Shown one piece after another: positions 53,908 to 63,500 of a stretch of DNA of 64,000 nucleotides. Each line of letters begins with the position of its first letter. Within the stretch, counting starts at the first letter, position 1. The notes beneath the pieces are model-generated. The model was not told the DNA's origin, did not search any database, and saw only the letters and a program-made list of their open reading frames with translations. This stretch comes from Marine group II euryarchaeote REDSEA-S11_B3N4 (GTDB taxonomy: Archaea; Thermoplasmatota; Poseidoniia; Poseidoniales; Thalassarchaeaceae), in contig LURR01000012.1 of assembly GCA_001628485.1 (NCBI GenBank), positions 82,563 through 146,562 of the forward strand, read 5' to 3'. A program made the translations under genes and the position numbers.

Positions 53908-54363
53908 ATGACCGATCGAAACTTACTCCTGATATTCGGTACCGAGACAGGAAATGCCGAAGAACTCGCAGAAGACGCAGCTCACATGGCGAAAAAATAC
54001 GATCTTAATCCAACAGTAATAGACATGGAGGACATCACGCCAGAAGGAATCTCCGATTCCAAGAGGCTGATTGTAATTTGTAGCACATGGGGGGAAGGTG
54101 AACAACCCGTAAATGCCCAAGACCTGTATGATGCTGTCTCAGAATCAGAAGATGGCTGCATGATTGGAGTAAATTTCGCAGTCCTCGCACTAGGAGACAC
54201 TGCATTCGAATTCTTCTGCGAATCAGGAAAGGAATGGGACTCTGTACTGGAAGAGAAAGGTGGAAAAAGAACCAACAAAAGAATAGATTGCGACACAGAT
54301 TACGACGATTATGCAGAGGAATGGATCGAGGAAACACTCTCATTGATGAAAGACATCGCATAG
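53908..54363 (+). CDS. flavodoxin
   Basis: A 151-residue FMN electron carrier. FGTETGNAEELAED is the phosphate-binding loop at the N-terminus. STWGEGEQPVNAQDLYD is the second FMN loop with its Trp, and LALGDTAFEFFCESGKEWD is the third. I start at ATG 53908, preceded by AGGAGAGGGG; a frame-open extension to 53764 runs through the structured leader and is unlikely to be translated. Flavodoxins commonly replace ferredoxin when iron is short, which fits the operator and the flanking iron-uptake genes. KorAB is a plausible electron donor. Confidence 0.92.
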   Translation: MTDRNLLLIFGTETGNAEELAEDAAHMAKKYDLNPTVIDMEDITPEGISDSKRLIVICSTWGEGEQPVNAQDLYDAVSESEDGCMIGVNFAVLALGDTAFEFFCESGKEWDSVLEEKGGKRTNKRIDCDTDYDDYAEEWIEETLSLMKDIA

Positions 54364-54402
54364 AATCACTAATTATTTGTCCCAATGTCTTTCGGGAGGT
54401 GT

Positions 54403-56187
54403 ATGAGGGCTTCCTCCGTCACAGTAGTGTTGCTACTCCTGAGCTGTGCTCTCTCAGGGTGCATGGGCTCAAGTGAAAATGAGGAACGGTCCTACCCGAG
54501 CATCTGGGATCGTAGCGATGTCGAATGGGATACCAGTGGAACCTTCAGCCGAGTTCTGGAAGCAGGACCATACTACGCATTGGAAGTCAAAGAGGCTATG
54601 ATAGAGGTAGATACGTCATCTGTGTGGGAGACGGGCCCAAGCACCGCAGAGGTTCACCTATCGTACTGGCTGCCTAGCAACACTCTGGATGGGGAGCAGG
54701 TTCCTGTAATCGCAGTAATTTCCCCCTACTTCTCCTATGGCTCCCCGGGCGACGAATCCACTCCGACAAATATCGTTGGAGGGGGGAGAGGAGAGTTCAT
54801 CTTCGAGAATTTCGTACCCCATGGGTATGCATTCGCACAGGTCGCAGTTTTCGGAACAGAGGAGAGTAGCGGGTGTTTCGATTACAGGGGTGCAGGAGAG
54901 GGACTCGGCATTCACTCCGCAGTAGAGTGGCTCGGTGAACAGGACTGGAGCAATGGAAATGTGGGCCTCTACGGGAAATCGTACGAGGGGGCTACACAAT
55001 GGGAGGCAGCCGCTATGGGGAGTCAGTATCTGAAGACAATCGTCCCAATTTCGGGGACTACCGCACTCCATCCATTGCTGTACAAGAATGGAAGCGCCGA
55101 AGCAAGGTCGCAGATTATGCATATGAATTACTTCTCAAGCACCGTTGACTACAATTCTGATGACCTTGACAATATTTGTCCGGACATCGCAGAGGGTCTT
55201 TTTGCCGGACCTGTGACATATATCGGGGGTGAGATGGACCCATACATGCAGAACTACTACGATGAGAGAAGCCACATCGACAAGGCATTCGGAAAGTGGA
55301 ATGGAAGTATTTACTGGGTGCAAGGTATGCAAGATTGGAACGTTGATCCGCATCAGGTCTTCGGTGGCCCTCCTGGAACAAACTGGTACTCCGACTATGT
55401 GGAATCCGGTTACGAGGTACGCGGTATTTTGGGACAATGGGGGCACGACTACCCAGACCAGTGGGAGAAGCACGACGATAGTGAGAGCGGTTACGGGCTA
55501 GAAGCGCTAGGAAATATGACTAGATGGGACTGGGCGCAGGATCTTTTCGAGTGGTTCGAATACTATCTACAAGGTAGAGGGACGCAGCCCGAGCAATTCG
55601 CACAGATACAAAGAAGCGACGGGCAATGGAGGATTGAGGAAACTTGGCCTCCCAGTGACTCAGAGGACTACGTGGTGGATCTTGGCGATTGTGGAAATGA
55701 CGGATCCTTTACTGGAGGATTTCCCGTAATCGGAGGGGGTCCCGCGGTGGTCGGCGGAGGTCAGTCTATCACAGTAGAATGCCCAGAAATAAATCCCGAT
55801 TTCCCGATGCATATCTCCGGACTGGTCACTTTGCATCTTTCCGTTGTTCCATCCTTCGACGGGGGTCAGGTTTTCGTTGAGATGCAAAATATGGAGACTG
55901 GAACAAGGATAGGGCATGCCACCATGGATGTCAGATACCACGAGGGGGGGTACGAGCCCCAAACCGTAATTCCCGGCCAAGAGATAACCATGATGATGGA
56001 ATTCCAGGCAATTGACGCGATAGTCCAGGCAGGCCAGGGAATACGACTCATTCTTTCGGATACCGGTGAGGACTACCTCGCACCAGCCTGCGGGAATGCG
56101 TGCACGTTGCACGTCTTGACGTCTCTTTCCGAGGCTAGCTTTCCACTTATTGATAGGGGAGGGTCAGCCGTTCTAGTAGTCCCATAG
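54403..56187 (+). CDS. CocE/NonD-family (S15-like) secreted hydrolase lipoprotein
   Basis: A 594-residue lipoprotein (lipobox LSGC near residue 20). The alpha/beta-hydrolase core has Ser193 in GLYGKSYEG, Asp311 in GMQDWNVDPHQ and His348 in GQWGHDYP, in the order and spacing of CocE and X-Pro dipeptidyl-peptidases. A C-terminal jelly-roll domain (ISGLVTLHLSVVPSFDGGQ; RYHEGGYEPQTV) completes the family layout. ATG 54403 is used because GGGAGGTG lies just upstream; ATG 54385 is an alternative. It probably cleaves peptides or esters outside the cell. It lies 40 bases after flavodoxin but has no iron link by sequence. Confidence 0.87.
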   Translation: MRASSVTVVLLLLSCALSGCMGSSENEERSYPSIWDRSDVEWDTSGTFSRVLEAGPYYALEVKEAMIEVDTSSVWETGPSTAEVHLSYWLPSNTLDGEQVPVIAVISPYFSYGSPGDESTPTNIVGGGRGEFIFENFVPHGYAFAQVAVFGTEESSGCFDYRGAGEGLGIHSAVEWLGEQDWSNGNVGLYGKSYEGATQWEAAAMGSQYLKTIVPISGTTALHPLLYKNGSAEARSQIMHMNYFSSTVDYNSDDLDNICPDIAEGLFAGPVTYIGGEMDPYMQNYYDERSHIDKAFGKWNGSIYWVQGMQDWNVDPHQVFGGPPGTNWYSDYVESGYEVRGILGQWGHDYPDQWEKHDDSESGYGLEALGNMTRWDWAQDLFEWFEYYLQGRGTQPEQFAQIQRSDGQWRIEETWPPSDSEDYVVDLGDCGNDGSFTGGFPVIGGGPAVVGGGQSITVECPEINPDFPMHISGLVTLHLSVVPSFDGGQVFVEMQNMETGTRIGHATMDVRYHEGGYEPQTVIPGQEITMMMEFQAIDAIVQAGQGIRLILSDTGEDYLAPACGNACTLHVLTSLSEASFPLIDRGGSAVLVVP

Positions 56188-56188
56188 G

Positions 56189-57202
56189 CTACTTTACTTC
56201 GTATGCCCCAGCCATTTCCCTGACTGCATCCTCGACTGCGATATCCCCATCGAGAAGCATCCCTAGTGTGGTCAGGAATGGAGTTTGATGCCCCATCCTC
56301 TCTGACCTGTTCAGGAACATCCTGGTAGCTCGAACCCCCTCTGCGACCATATGCATCTCCTGCAGGGATTCCTCTAGGCTCTTCCCTGAACCTAGCATCT
56401 CCCCCAGGGTTCTATTCCTGCTCCTCGGGCTCGTTGCTGTCACGTACAGATCGCCAATTCCGGCTGGTCCGAAGGCCGTATTCGGGTCTGCTCCCATCTC
56501 CCCCAGAAGACGCAGTCCTTCGCTGTAGCCCGAAAGTACCATTGCGGCCTTCAGATTGTCTCCCCCGATTGTGTCTTTGAGGCCGTCAACGAGTCCGCAC
56601 GCTAGAGCTACGCAGTTCTTGTAGGCGCCCCATAGTTCTGCTCCAACAGGATCGCCGGCGGGGGTCAGAATCAGAGAATCTGTCGAAAGCCTCTCCGCCA
56701 CTCTCTTCGCCACTACCGTGTCATGGCAAGCCACGAGGGCGTTGGTTATCACTCCCCTGGCTACTTCTGGCGCGATGGTTGGCCCCGTCATGACAACGAC
56801 CTGATTCGACATGCCAGCGTCAGACAGCCTCCTCTCTATTGCATCAGAAATCATTCCCGAGCCTCCTTCGGAGGAGGGGGCAAGGCCCTTGGCGAGGTCG
56901 ACAAGGAGATGGGACGGTCTGAGGCTTGGGATGAGCAAGTCTACTACTTCCAGAATCACGGAGCTGGGGAGTGCCAGTACCAGAATCTCACAAGACTCGG
57001 TGACATCGGCAATCTCCATGGTACAGTCCATACCTGGAATCTTGTATCCAGGCAGGTACTTCTCGTTCTCCTGCGAGCTCATGACCGACTCGTATACTTC
57101 TTGCTCCACGGTCCAGCCTAGCACGTTGTGTCCGTCCTTGCACCATACTAGGGCCAGGGCGGTCCCCCAGTTGCCTAGTCCTAGAACCCCTATTCTCGCC
57201 AT
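56189..57202 (-). CDS. gpsA: NAD(P)H-dependent glycerol-3-phosphate dehydrogenase
   Basis: A 337-residue enzyme reducing dihydroxyacetone phosphate to sn-glycerol-3-phosphate. The Rossmann motif GLGNWGTALA is at the N-terminus. LVDLAKGLAP, MTGPTIAPEVARG and GAYKNCVALACGLVDGLKDTIGGDN contain the substrate-binding Lys and the catalytic Lys. FGPAGIGDLYVTATSPRSRN is the GpsA signature. This is the bacterial/eukaryotic stereochemistry, unlike the glycerol-1-phosphate route of most archaea. It is convergent with the hydrolase gene, one base apart. The protein looks complete. Confidence 0.93.
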   Translation of the reverse strand: MARIGVLGLGNWGTALALVWCKDGHNVLGWTVEQEVYESVMSSQENEKYLPGYKIPGMDCTMEIADVTESCEILVLALPSSVILEVVDLLIPSLRPSHLLVDLAKGLAPSSEGGSGMISDAIERRLSDAGMSNQVVVMTGPTIAPEVARGVITNALVACHDTVVAKRVAERLSTDSLILTPAGDPVGAELWGAYKNCVALACGLVDGLKDTIGGDNLKAAMVLSGYSEGLRLLGEMGADPNTAFGPAGIGDLYVTATSPRSRNRTLGEMLGSGKSLEESLQEMHMVAEGVRATRMFLNRSERMGHQTPFLTTLGMLLDGDIAVEDAVREMAGAYEVK

Positions 57203-57304
57203 TTTTGCCAGTTTGGGGGGCGCATAGACCCTGTTATGACCCTATGGGGGGCAGAGGCGTCCATGCGCTGCCTTCTTGGTGGGTAATTATTCGCACGAGT
57301 CGGA

Positions 57305-57389
57305 GCAGGGGTACCCGAGCGGTCAAAGGGGCTGGGTTTAGGTCCCAGTGCGTAGTGCTTCGCAGGTTCGAATCCTGCCCCCTGCACCA
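57305..57389 (+). tRNA. tRNA-Leu (anticodon TAG)
   Basis: A class II tRNA with a long variable arm. Acceptor GCAGGGG pairs with CCCCTGC. The anticodon stem CTGGG/CCCAG closes the loop TTTAGGT, giving anticodon TAG for CUA leucine codons. The variable arm (TGCGTAGTGCTTCG) is followed by the T arm GCAGG-TTCGAAT-CCTGC, and CCA is encoded. It is almost identical to the next gene outside the anticodon arm. Confidence 0.94.
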
Positions 57390-57439
57390 AAAAACCACAT
57401 TCGCTGCATTGAAGTCAGATCTAGCAGGGCGGAACCCAA

Positions 57440-57524
57440 GCAGGGGTACCCGAGCGGTCAAAGGGGCAGCGTTCAGGTCGCTGTGCGTAGTGCTTCGCAG
57501 GTTCGAATCCTGCCCCCTGCACCA
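57440..57524 (+). tRNA. tRNA-Leu (anticodon CAG)
   Basis: The same 85-base class II structure as the preceding gene, 135 bases downstream. The anticodon stem CAGCG/CGCTG closes the loop TTCAGGT, giving anticodon CAG for CUG codons. Acceptor, D, variable and T arms are identical between the two. Its CCA end directly touches the stop codon of the convergent giant protease. Confidence 0.94.
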
Positions 57525-60500
57525 TCACTGAATTCTTATCCTTCTTGAGCGGATGTTGGCCATCCCCCTCTTCTTCCAACCAGCGGCTCGGTAGGCGATA
57601 ACTCCAATGAAAGCTACCGAAACAGCCAGAATTGCCCAGGTTTCGCCACTGAAGGGCCTGAATGGGTCTTTGGACCACTTCTCATCGCCTAGAACCCCAT
57701 CCTCCAAATCTGGAATTCCATCACCATCATCGTCATCGTCTTCGACATCGGATATCCCGTCGCCATCAAAGTCCAGAGAGTCGCCCCCTCCTTCGAATGC
57801 GCCATCCTCAGTTTCCTCTACGCCGTCTTCGATTATCTCATCTCCGATAAGGGTCTGAATCGGACAACCGAGGTCATTTCCGGGCAAGGCAAGAGTCTGC
57901 ATGAAGTCCGCATCTTGCGAGCTGATACCGAACTCGTATGGGCACTCATCGGCATTGTTCCCAACGCTATCGCCGTCGGTATCCAACCACTCACTAGGGT
58001 CATCGGGGAAGGCGTCCAAGTTGCTCCCTTGGTCAGCGAAGCCATCTCCATCTGAGTCGGACCACTTATCGGCTTCTAGTGGGAAGGCATCCGTTCCATT
58101 TTCTCCGCTCCCTTGTCTGTTGCATGGCACCGGATTGAGCCAGCCATCTCCGTCGCAATCAGTGTCCTGGTTGTTTCCGATGCTGTCGCCGTCTGTGTCA
58201 TCGGTCTCATTCGCATCCAGTGGGAACTCGTCCCCTTTCGCAGAAGTGAGGCAATCTGGAGCACCATCGCCATCTAGGTCAGGCCCCCTATTGCTCACCA
58301 ATGCGCCATATTGATCTGTGATGTGGTAAGTGGTATCGTCGCACCTTCCGTCATTGTCGTCGTCAGGGTCTACGTTGTTCCCCCAACCGTCACCGTCTGC
58401 GTCAGCCCACTCGTTGGGATCGTTCGGGAAAACGTCGAACGAGTCCGGCCTCCCATCGCCGTCATCGTCATCGTCCGAGTTGTCTCCAACTCCGTCTCCA
58501 TCGAAGTCCTCCCACTCGTTCTGGTCATTTGGGAATGGATCTTCGGTGTCGTTCACTCCGTCGTTGTCGTCATCGGTGTCGATGCTGTCTGGGATCCTAT
58601 CCCCATCCGAGTCGAAGGATACTTCGGGGTCAAGGGGGTCGTAGTCATTCACATCCGGGACTCCATCGTTGTCGTCGTCCTCATCTATCTGATCGGGAAC
58701 CCCATCACCATCGAAGTCTGCGAAGCAGTCATCGAAGAATGTGGAGGCCTCGCTAAGCGTAGATTGCCCAGCTGGGCACTGCGTCTGCGATGTGGCCTGA
58801 TTCTCTGAAACATAGAACCCCCTAGCAGCTGGAACGCATGCACGTTGCCCCTTCAGACTTGAGTAGTATCCCGGTGAGCATCCAGTCTGCTCCGTCTGGC
58901 CCGAATCGGGAACCATGAAACCCCTTGATGCTAGAATACAGGTAGTCTTCTCAGGCAGTGGCTGGTATGTCCCCCTCTCGCAAGGGACTTGGTCTTTGGA
59001 ACCGTGCCCGAGATCGATATCCTGCGGGGTGTTGGAATTAGTGGATCCACCATCGCCAACCTGTCCGTATTCATTCGCCCCCCAGCATTTCAGGCTGGCA
59101 TCGTCCAAAATCATACAGGTGTGCCTGTGGCCGACTGTGATCGAGGTTGCATTGGTGCTCAGGATGATGACCTCCGGGGTTGAATGTGCAGTCTGGGTAC
59201 CGTCACCGAGTTGCCCGTAGCTGTTATCTCCCCAGCAGGCGACTTCACCTGAATCGAATAGACCGCAACTGTGGAAGAGGCCAACCTCTACTTCCATCAG
59301 AAGTAGGTCCGGACTCAATGCTGAAGCGAGAGGGCTATTAGAGTCCAAAGTCCCTCCATTGCCCAGTTGTCCATGGGCGTTGTAACCCCAACAGAACATC
59401 GTACCATCATTCATCCCTAGGCAGGTGTGGAAAGCACCCGAGTCAATCGATACAGCGCTGCTGTTGCTCGGGATAGAAACCTCAACTGGTGTGTCCCTAT
59501 CGACATTGCTGGAGTCTCCGAGTTGCCCGTTCCAATTCTCCCCCCAGCACATCACATTTCGGTCTACAGTTATCGCACATGTGTGGAACGATCCCGCGGA
59601 GACCCTCAGTGCACCCGTCCCTCCCAGTGAGGAATATGCCGGAATATGCCGGTCAGTCGTCGTCCCGTCACCTATCTGTCCGTTAGCATTCAGGCCCCAA
59701 CACTTCACTCTGTTGTCAGTAAGTACTGCACAAGTGTGCGACTCTCCAGATGAAACCCCGATTGCTGATACTCCAGAGCCGAGGTCAACGGTAATCGGGG
59801 TCGTTCTTTCGATGGTCGTACCGTCACCTAGCTGCCCGAATGAGTTTGAACCCCAGCAACGAACCGACCCATCATCAAGCAGGGTACAGGTATGGTATGA
59901 TCCCGCAGAAATCTCAATCGCATTCCTTCCCATCGGCATTGAGGCCTTTTGTGGTTCTAGGCTTGAGTCTCTTGTCCCGTCACCTAGCTGCCCGTTGTCA
60001 TTCATCCCCCAGCAGCTAACCGAGCCGTCATCCAGTATGGCACATGAGTGGTAAGCACCCGAAGACACCTTTGTCAGAACTGGGACGCTATGACCGGCTT
60101 CTGCCCACTGACAAGCCAGATCCGAGGTCATTCCGTACTGGTTGTTGTACTTGCCAGCTGGGCAGGGAGTGCCTTCGGAAGCTCCGAGCCCGGGGACGTA
60201 GTAGCCTGGCCTGGCCTCTTCGCAGGTGGTTTGCCCTGAAAGCTCCTGGAACTTTCCAATTGGACATTGAGTTTCTGAGGTCGCCCCGTTGACGTCTACG
60301 TAGTGTCCAGGGCTGGCGGGAGTCATCACTGTACTTCCACTCCCACTGACGTAGTATCCAGGAGTGGCCTCTCTACAGGAAAATCTGCCATAATTTCCGG
60401 GACTACAATTTGCAGCAACCGTGGGGTTGCTGTCATCGCTATCCGATCCAGATGGAAAACCATCGTTATCATCGTCATTGCTGACTCCCACTTCGAAAAT

Positions 60501-63500
60501 ATTCAGGTCTCCATTGTTGTTCCAATCTCTCTCCGAAGAACCAATGTAAGTCCATCTGGAAATGCCGGAGAACTCTGATGGTGCGTTCCCGAGAGACTCC
60601 TCGGACCCAACTCCCCCCCAGCATTTCGGAAGGTCGTTACTAGCGACCACGCAAGTATACGATTCTCCAGAGGTTACAGAGACGGCTCCAAGATTTTGAC
60701 CGAGTGCAATCTCAGTCGGCGAAGTAATCTGGGTCGAGGTACTTCCATCGCCAACTTGCCCCTTCCCGCTTCCTCCCCAGCAATGTAGGGAATCGCTGGA
60801 ACTCACTATACAGGTGTGTCTTCTTCCTACGTCGATACTGATTGCACCAGATACCGAGGCCGCAACGATAGACGCGTCGTTCTGCTGGTTGGCAGTTCCG
60901 TCACCTAGCTGCCCGAATGCATTGTCGCCCCAGCATTTCACATCCCCACTGCCCGATCCATCAAGGATGACGCAGGTATGGGCCCCACCGGCAGATACTG
61001 CGACGACACTCCCTCCGAGAGTGACAGTTGAGGGTGAGTTGGATGGCGTCGTCGTCCCAGTCCCCAATTGCCCGTTTTGATTCGCCCCCCAGCACTTCAG
61101 TGACCAACTGTCCGAAATCGCGCATGTATGATTCGAGCCTGCAGATACTGCGAGGAACTTCTCTCCAGGGAGGTTCACGGATACTGGAGCGCTGCTATCC
61201 GAATTTGTGCCATCTCCCAGTTGACCATGGGTATTTCTGCCCCAGCACTTCAGACTCGCATCGTCTAGAATTGCACAGGTATGCCAATCTCCTGAAGACA
61301 ATTGAACCGGCACTCCTCCTATGCTCGCCTCCACAGGAGAGTTGGAGTGTGAATTCGTTCCATCACCTAGTTGACCGAAGTTATTTCTCCCCCAGCACTG
61401 GATTTCTCCGTTATCAAGTACTGCACATGTGTGGTCCTGGCCGGAGCTAATCGAAACTGCTGTTCTTGCCGAGTCCAAACCAACCGATGTCAGAACCTGC
61501 CTGTCAGCAGTGGTCCCGTCACCTAGCTGCCCGAATGTGTTGTCACCCCAGCATTGGAGGTCAGAGTCATCTAGTATGGCGCAAATATGGGCTCCTCCAC
61601 TGGAGATCGTTGTCTCGGTGAATATAGAACCAGATTGGAATCCAGGAGAGTTGAATCCGTCGGAAACCGGGCTCCTCATGTCTGTTATTACCCCGTCGCT
61701 GGATGCCAAGTAATACTTCTGGGGGCCCGTTGGTACGTTTTCTCCGGTCACAATGATTTCCCAATCCCCAACCTCCGGATTACCTTCTACCGAGATTCCA
61801 ACTAGGTTGTTCAAATCGTCATTCGTGTAGGTCTCAATTGTCCCACTGGGACTCTTAAGGAGGATGTCCAGGTCATTGACCAACTGCTTTCCTGCGCTGG
61901 GGCCGTTCGCTGGGTCATTCCATGAGAGAACGACTCTGAAATCCTCTATACCCGTGTCCGGAACGGTGAGTTTGAATGAATGGCTATCGGATGTGGATAT
62001 CTCGATCCCTTCAGTGAACCCGGAATGGACCAGCTGTTCTAGATCGGCCCTCCCCCATCCTTCATGGCTGTTGGGCGCCTTCTCCTCGGCTCCATTCCCA
62101 TTCGGATCTCCTCCCGTTGTGTATTGTCCTCCTAAGTCGTGGGCCCCGGAAGCGAGTATCGCCTTAATCAGGGCAGATTCTGGACAATGATTGCTGGAAG
62201 GGTTACTTGCTAGGTCGCAGTTGTAGGCCCCTATGTTATTCAAATGCTCAATCACCAATGCAGCCGAACCTGCCACGATAGGGGTCGCCATCGAGGTCCC
62301 TCTTTTGTGAGTGTAGAACCCACCGGGGTCGTCTGTCATCGTATTCGAGGACGCCAATTCTGACCTAGTTGAGAGAATCCAACCTCCCGGTGCCACAATA
62401 TCCGGCTTGATTCGCCCGTCATTCGTAGGTCCCCTATTGGAAAACGCACTCATTCCCTCTGGGTCGTCATTAGGCGTGTCCATCCTGATGGGGTCGGTGC
62501 CATGCCTCTCATTGGAATACGGGAGTGGGCAACCACCAACATTGCAAAGATTGCTGTATGGAATATCGTATAATGATAAACCCACACGATAGTTCTCCGA
62601 TGATCCTACGGACAAGATATTCTTCGCAGTTGCCTGTCGATTCATGGCACCCTTGTTTATCTCACCATCTTTCCCCCCGTAGCAGTTTGGCTGGTTGTAG
62701 GAGTTGTAGGTGCAGTCCATGGCATCGTTCCCCATGGCGAAAAGGATCGTCAGGTCAGTCAGTGAATTAGCTTCGGCATCAATCTCATACGATGCGGAGC
62801 TATAGTATGCCAGACAGCTACCGCTTGAGGAGCCAGACTGGGCGCAATTAGTGCTCGTGCTCGGGCCAGAGCCCCAAGAATTCGTGTGGACTCTTGCACC
62901 CTCATCGTAAGCCTCTGTGAAGAAGGCATTGTATGAGGGCTGACAAAGCGAACTGCCGTTACATGTGCCACCTACCGCCAGAACCGCCTGCATGAAGAGG
63001 TGGGCACCTGGGGCCATCCCGCTGTTGTCTGTTCCTGTAGGTGAGTTCGTACCATCTCCCAAGACAGACCCTATCACGTGGGTCCCATGGCCATTAGGAT
63101 CCTGCGGACCATCCGTACAGGTGTTACAAGTGTACGATTTGACTCCGACTATTCTGCCAACGAAGTCTGCATGGATGCCGCTGTTCACGGAGTTGCAATG
63201 GGACAGGCTAAAGCACTCTACTGCAGTATCTAGTCCAGAGTCCATTACCCCAACTATTACCCCAGAACCCGTCAGAGCACCACCGAAAGGCGCCATATTA
63301 GTAGACTCCCCCACCCAATCAACGCCGATGATTTCAGCTGCCGCTTCGTTATCAAGATGAACTGGATACTTGGGCTCGACCCATTCTACGAAATCAAGAT
63401 TTATCAGTCCGGCCAAACCCTTCTCATCTACTACGACTTCGGCTACCCTGTCTATTCTGTAGTCAATTAATTCGACTCCAGTTTGGATAAGATTTTCTAT

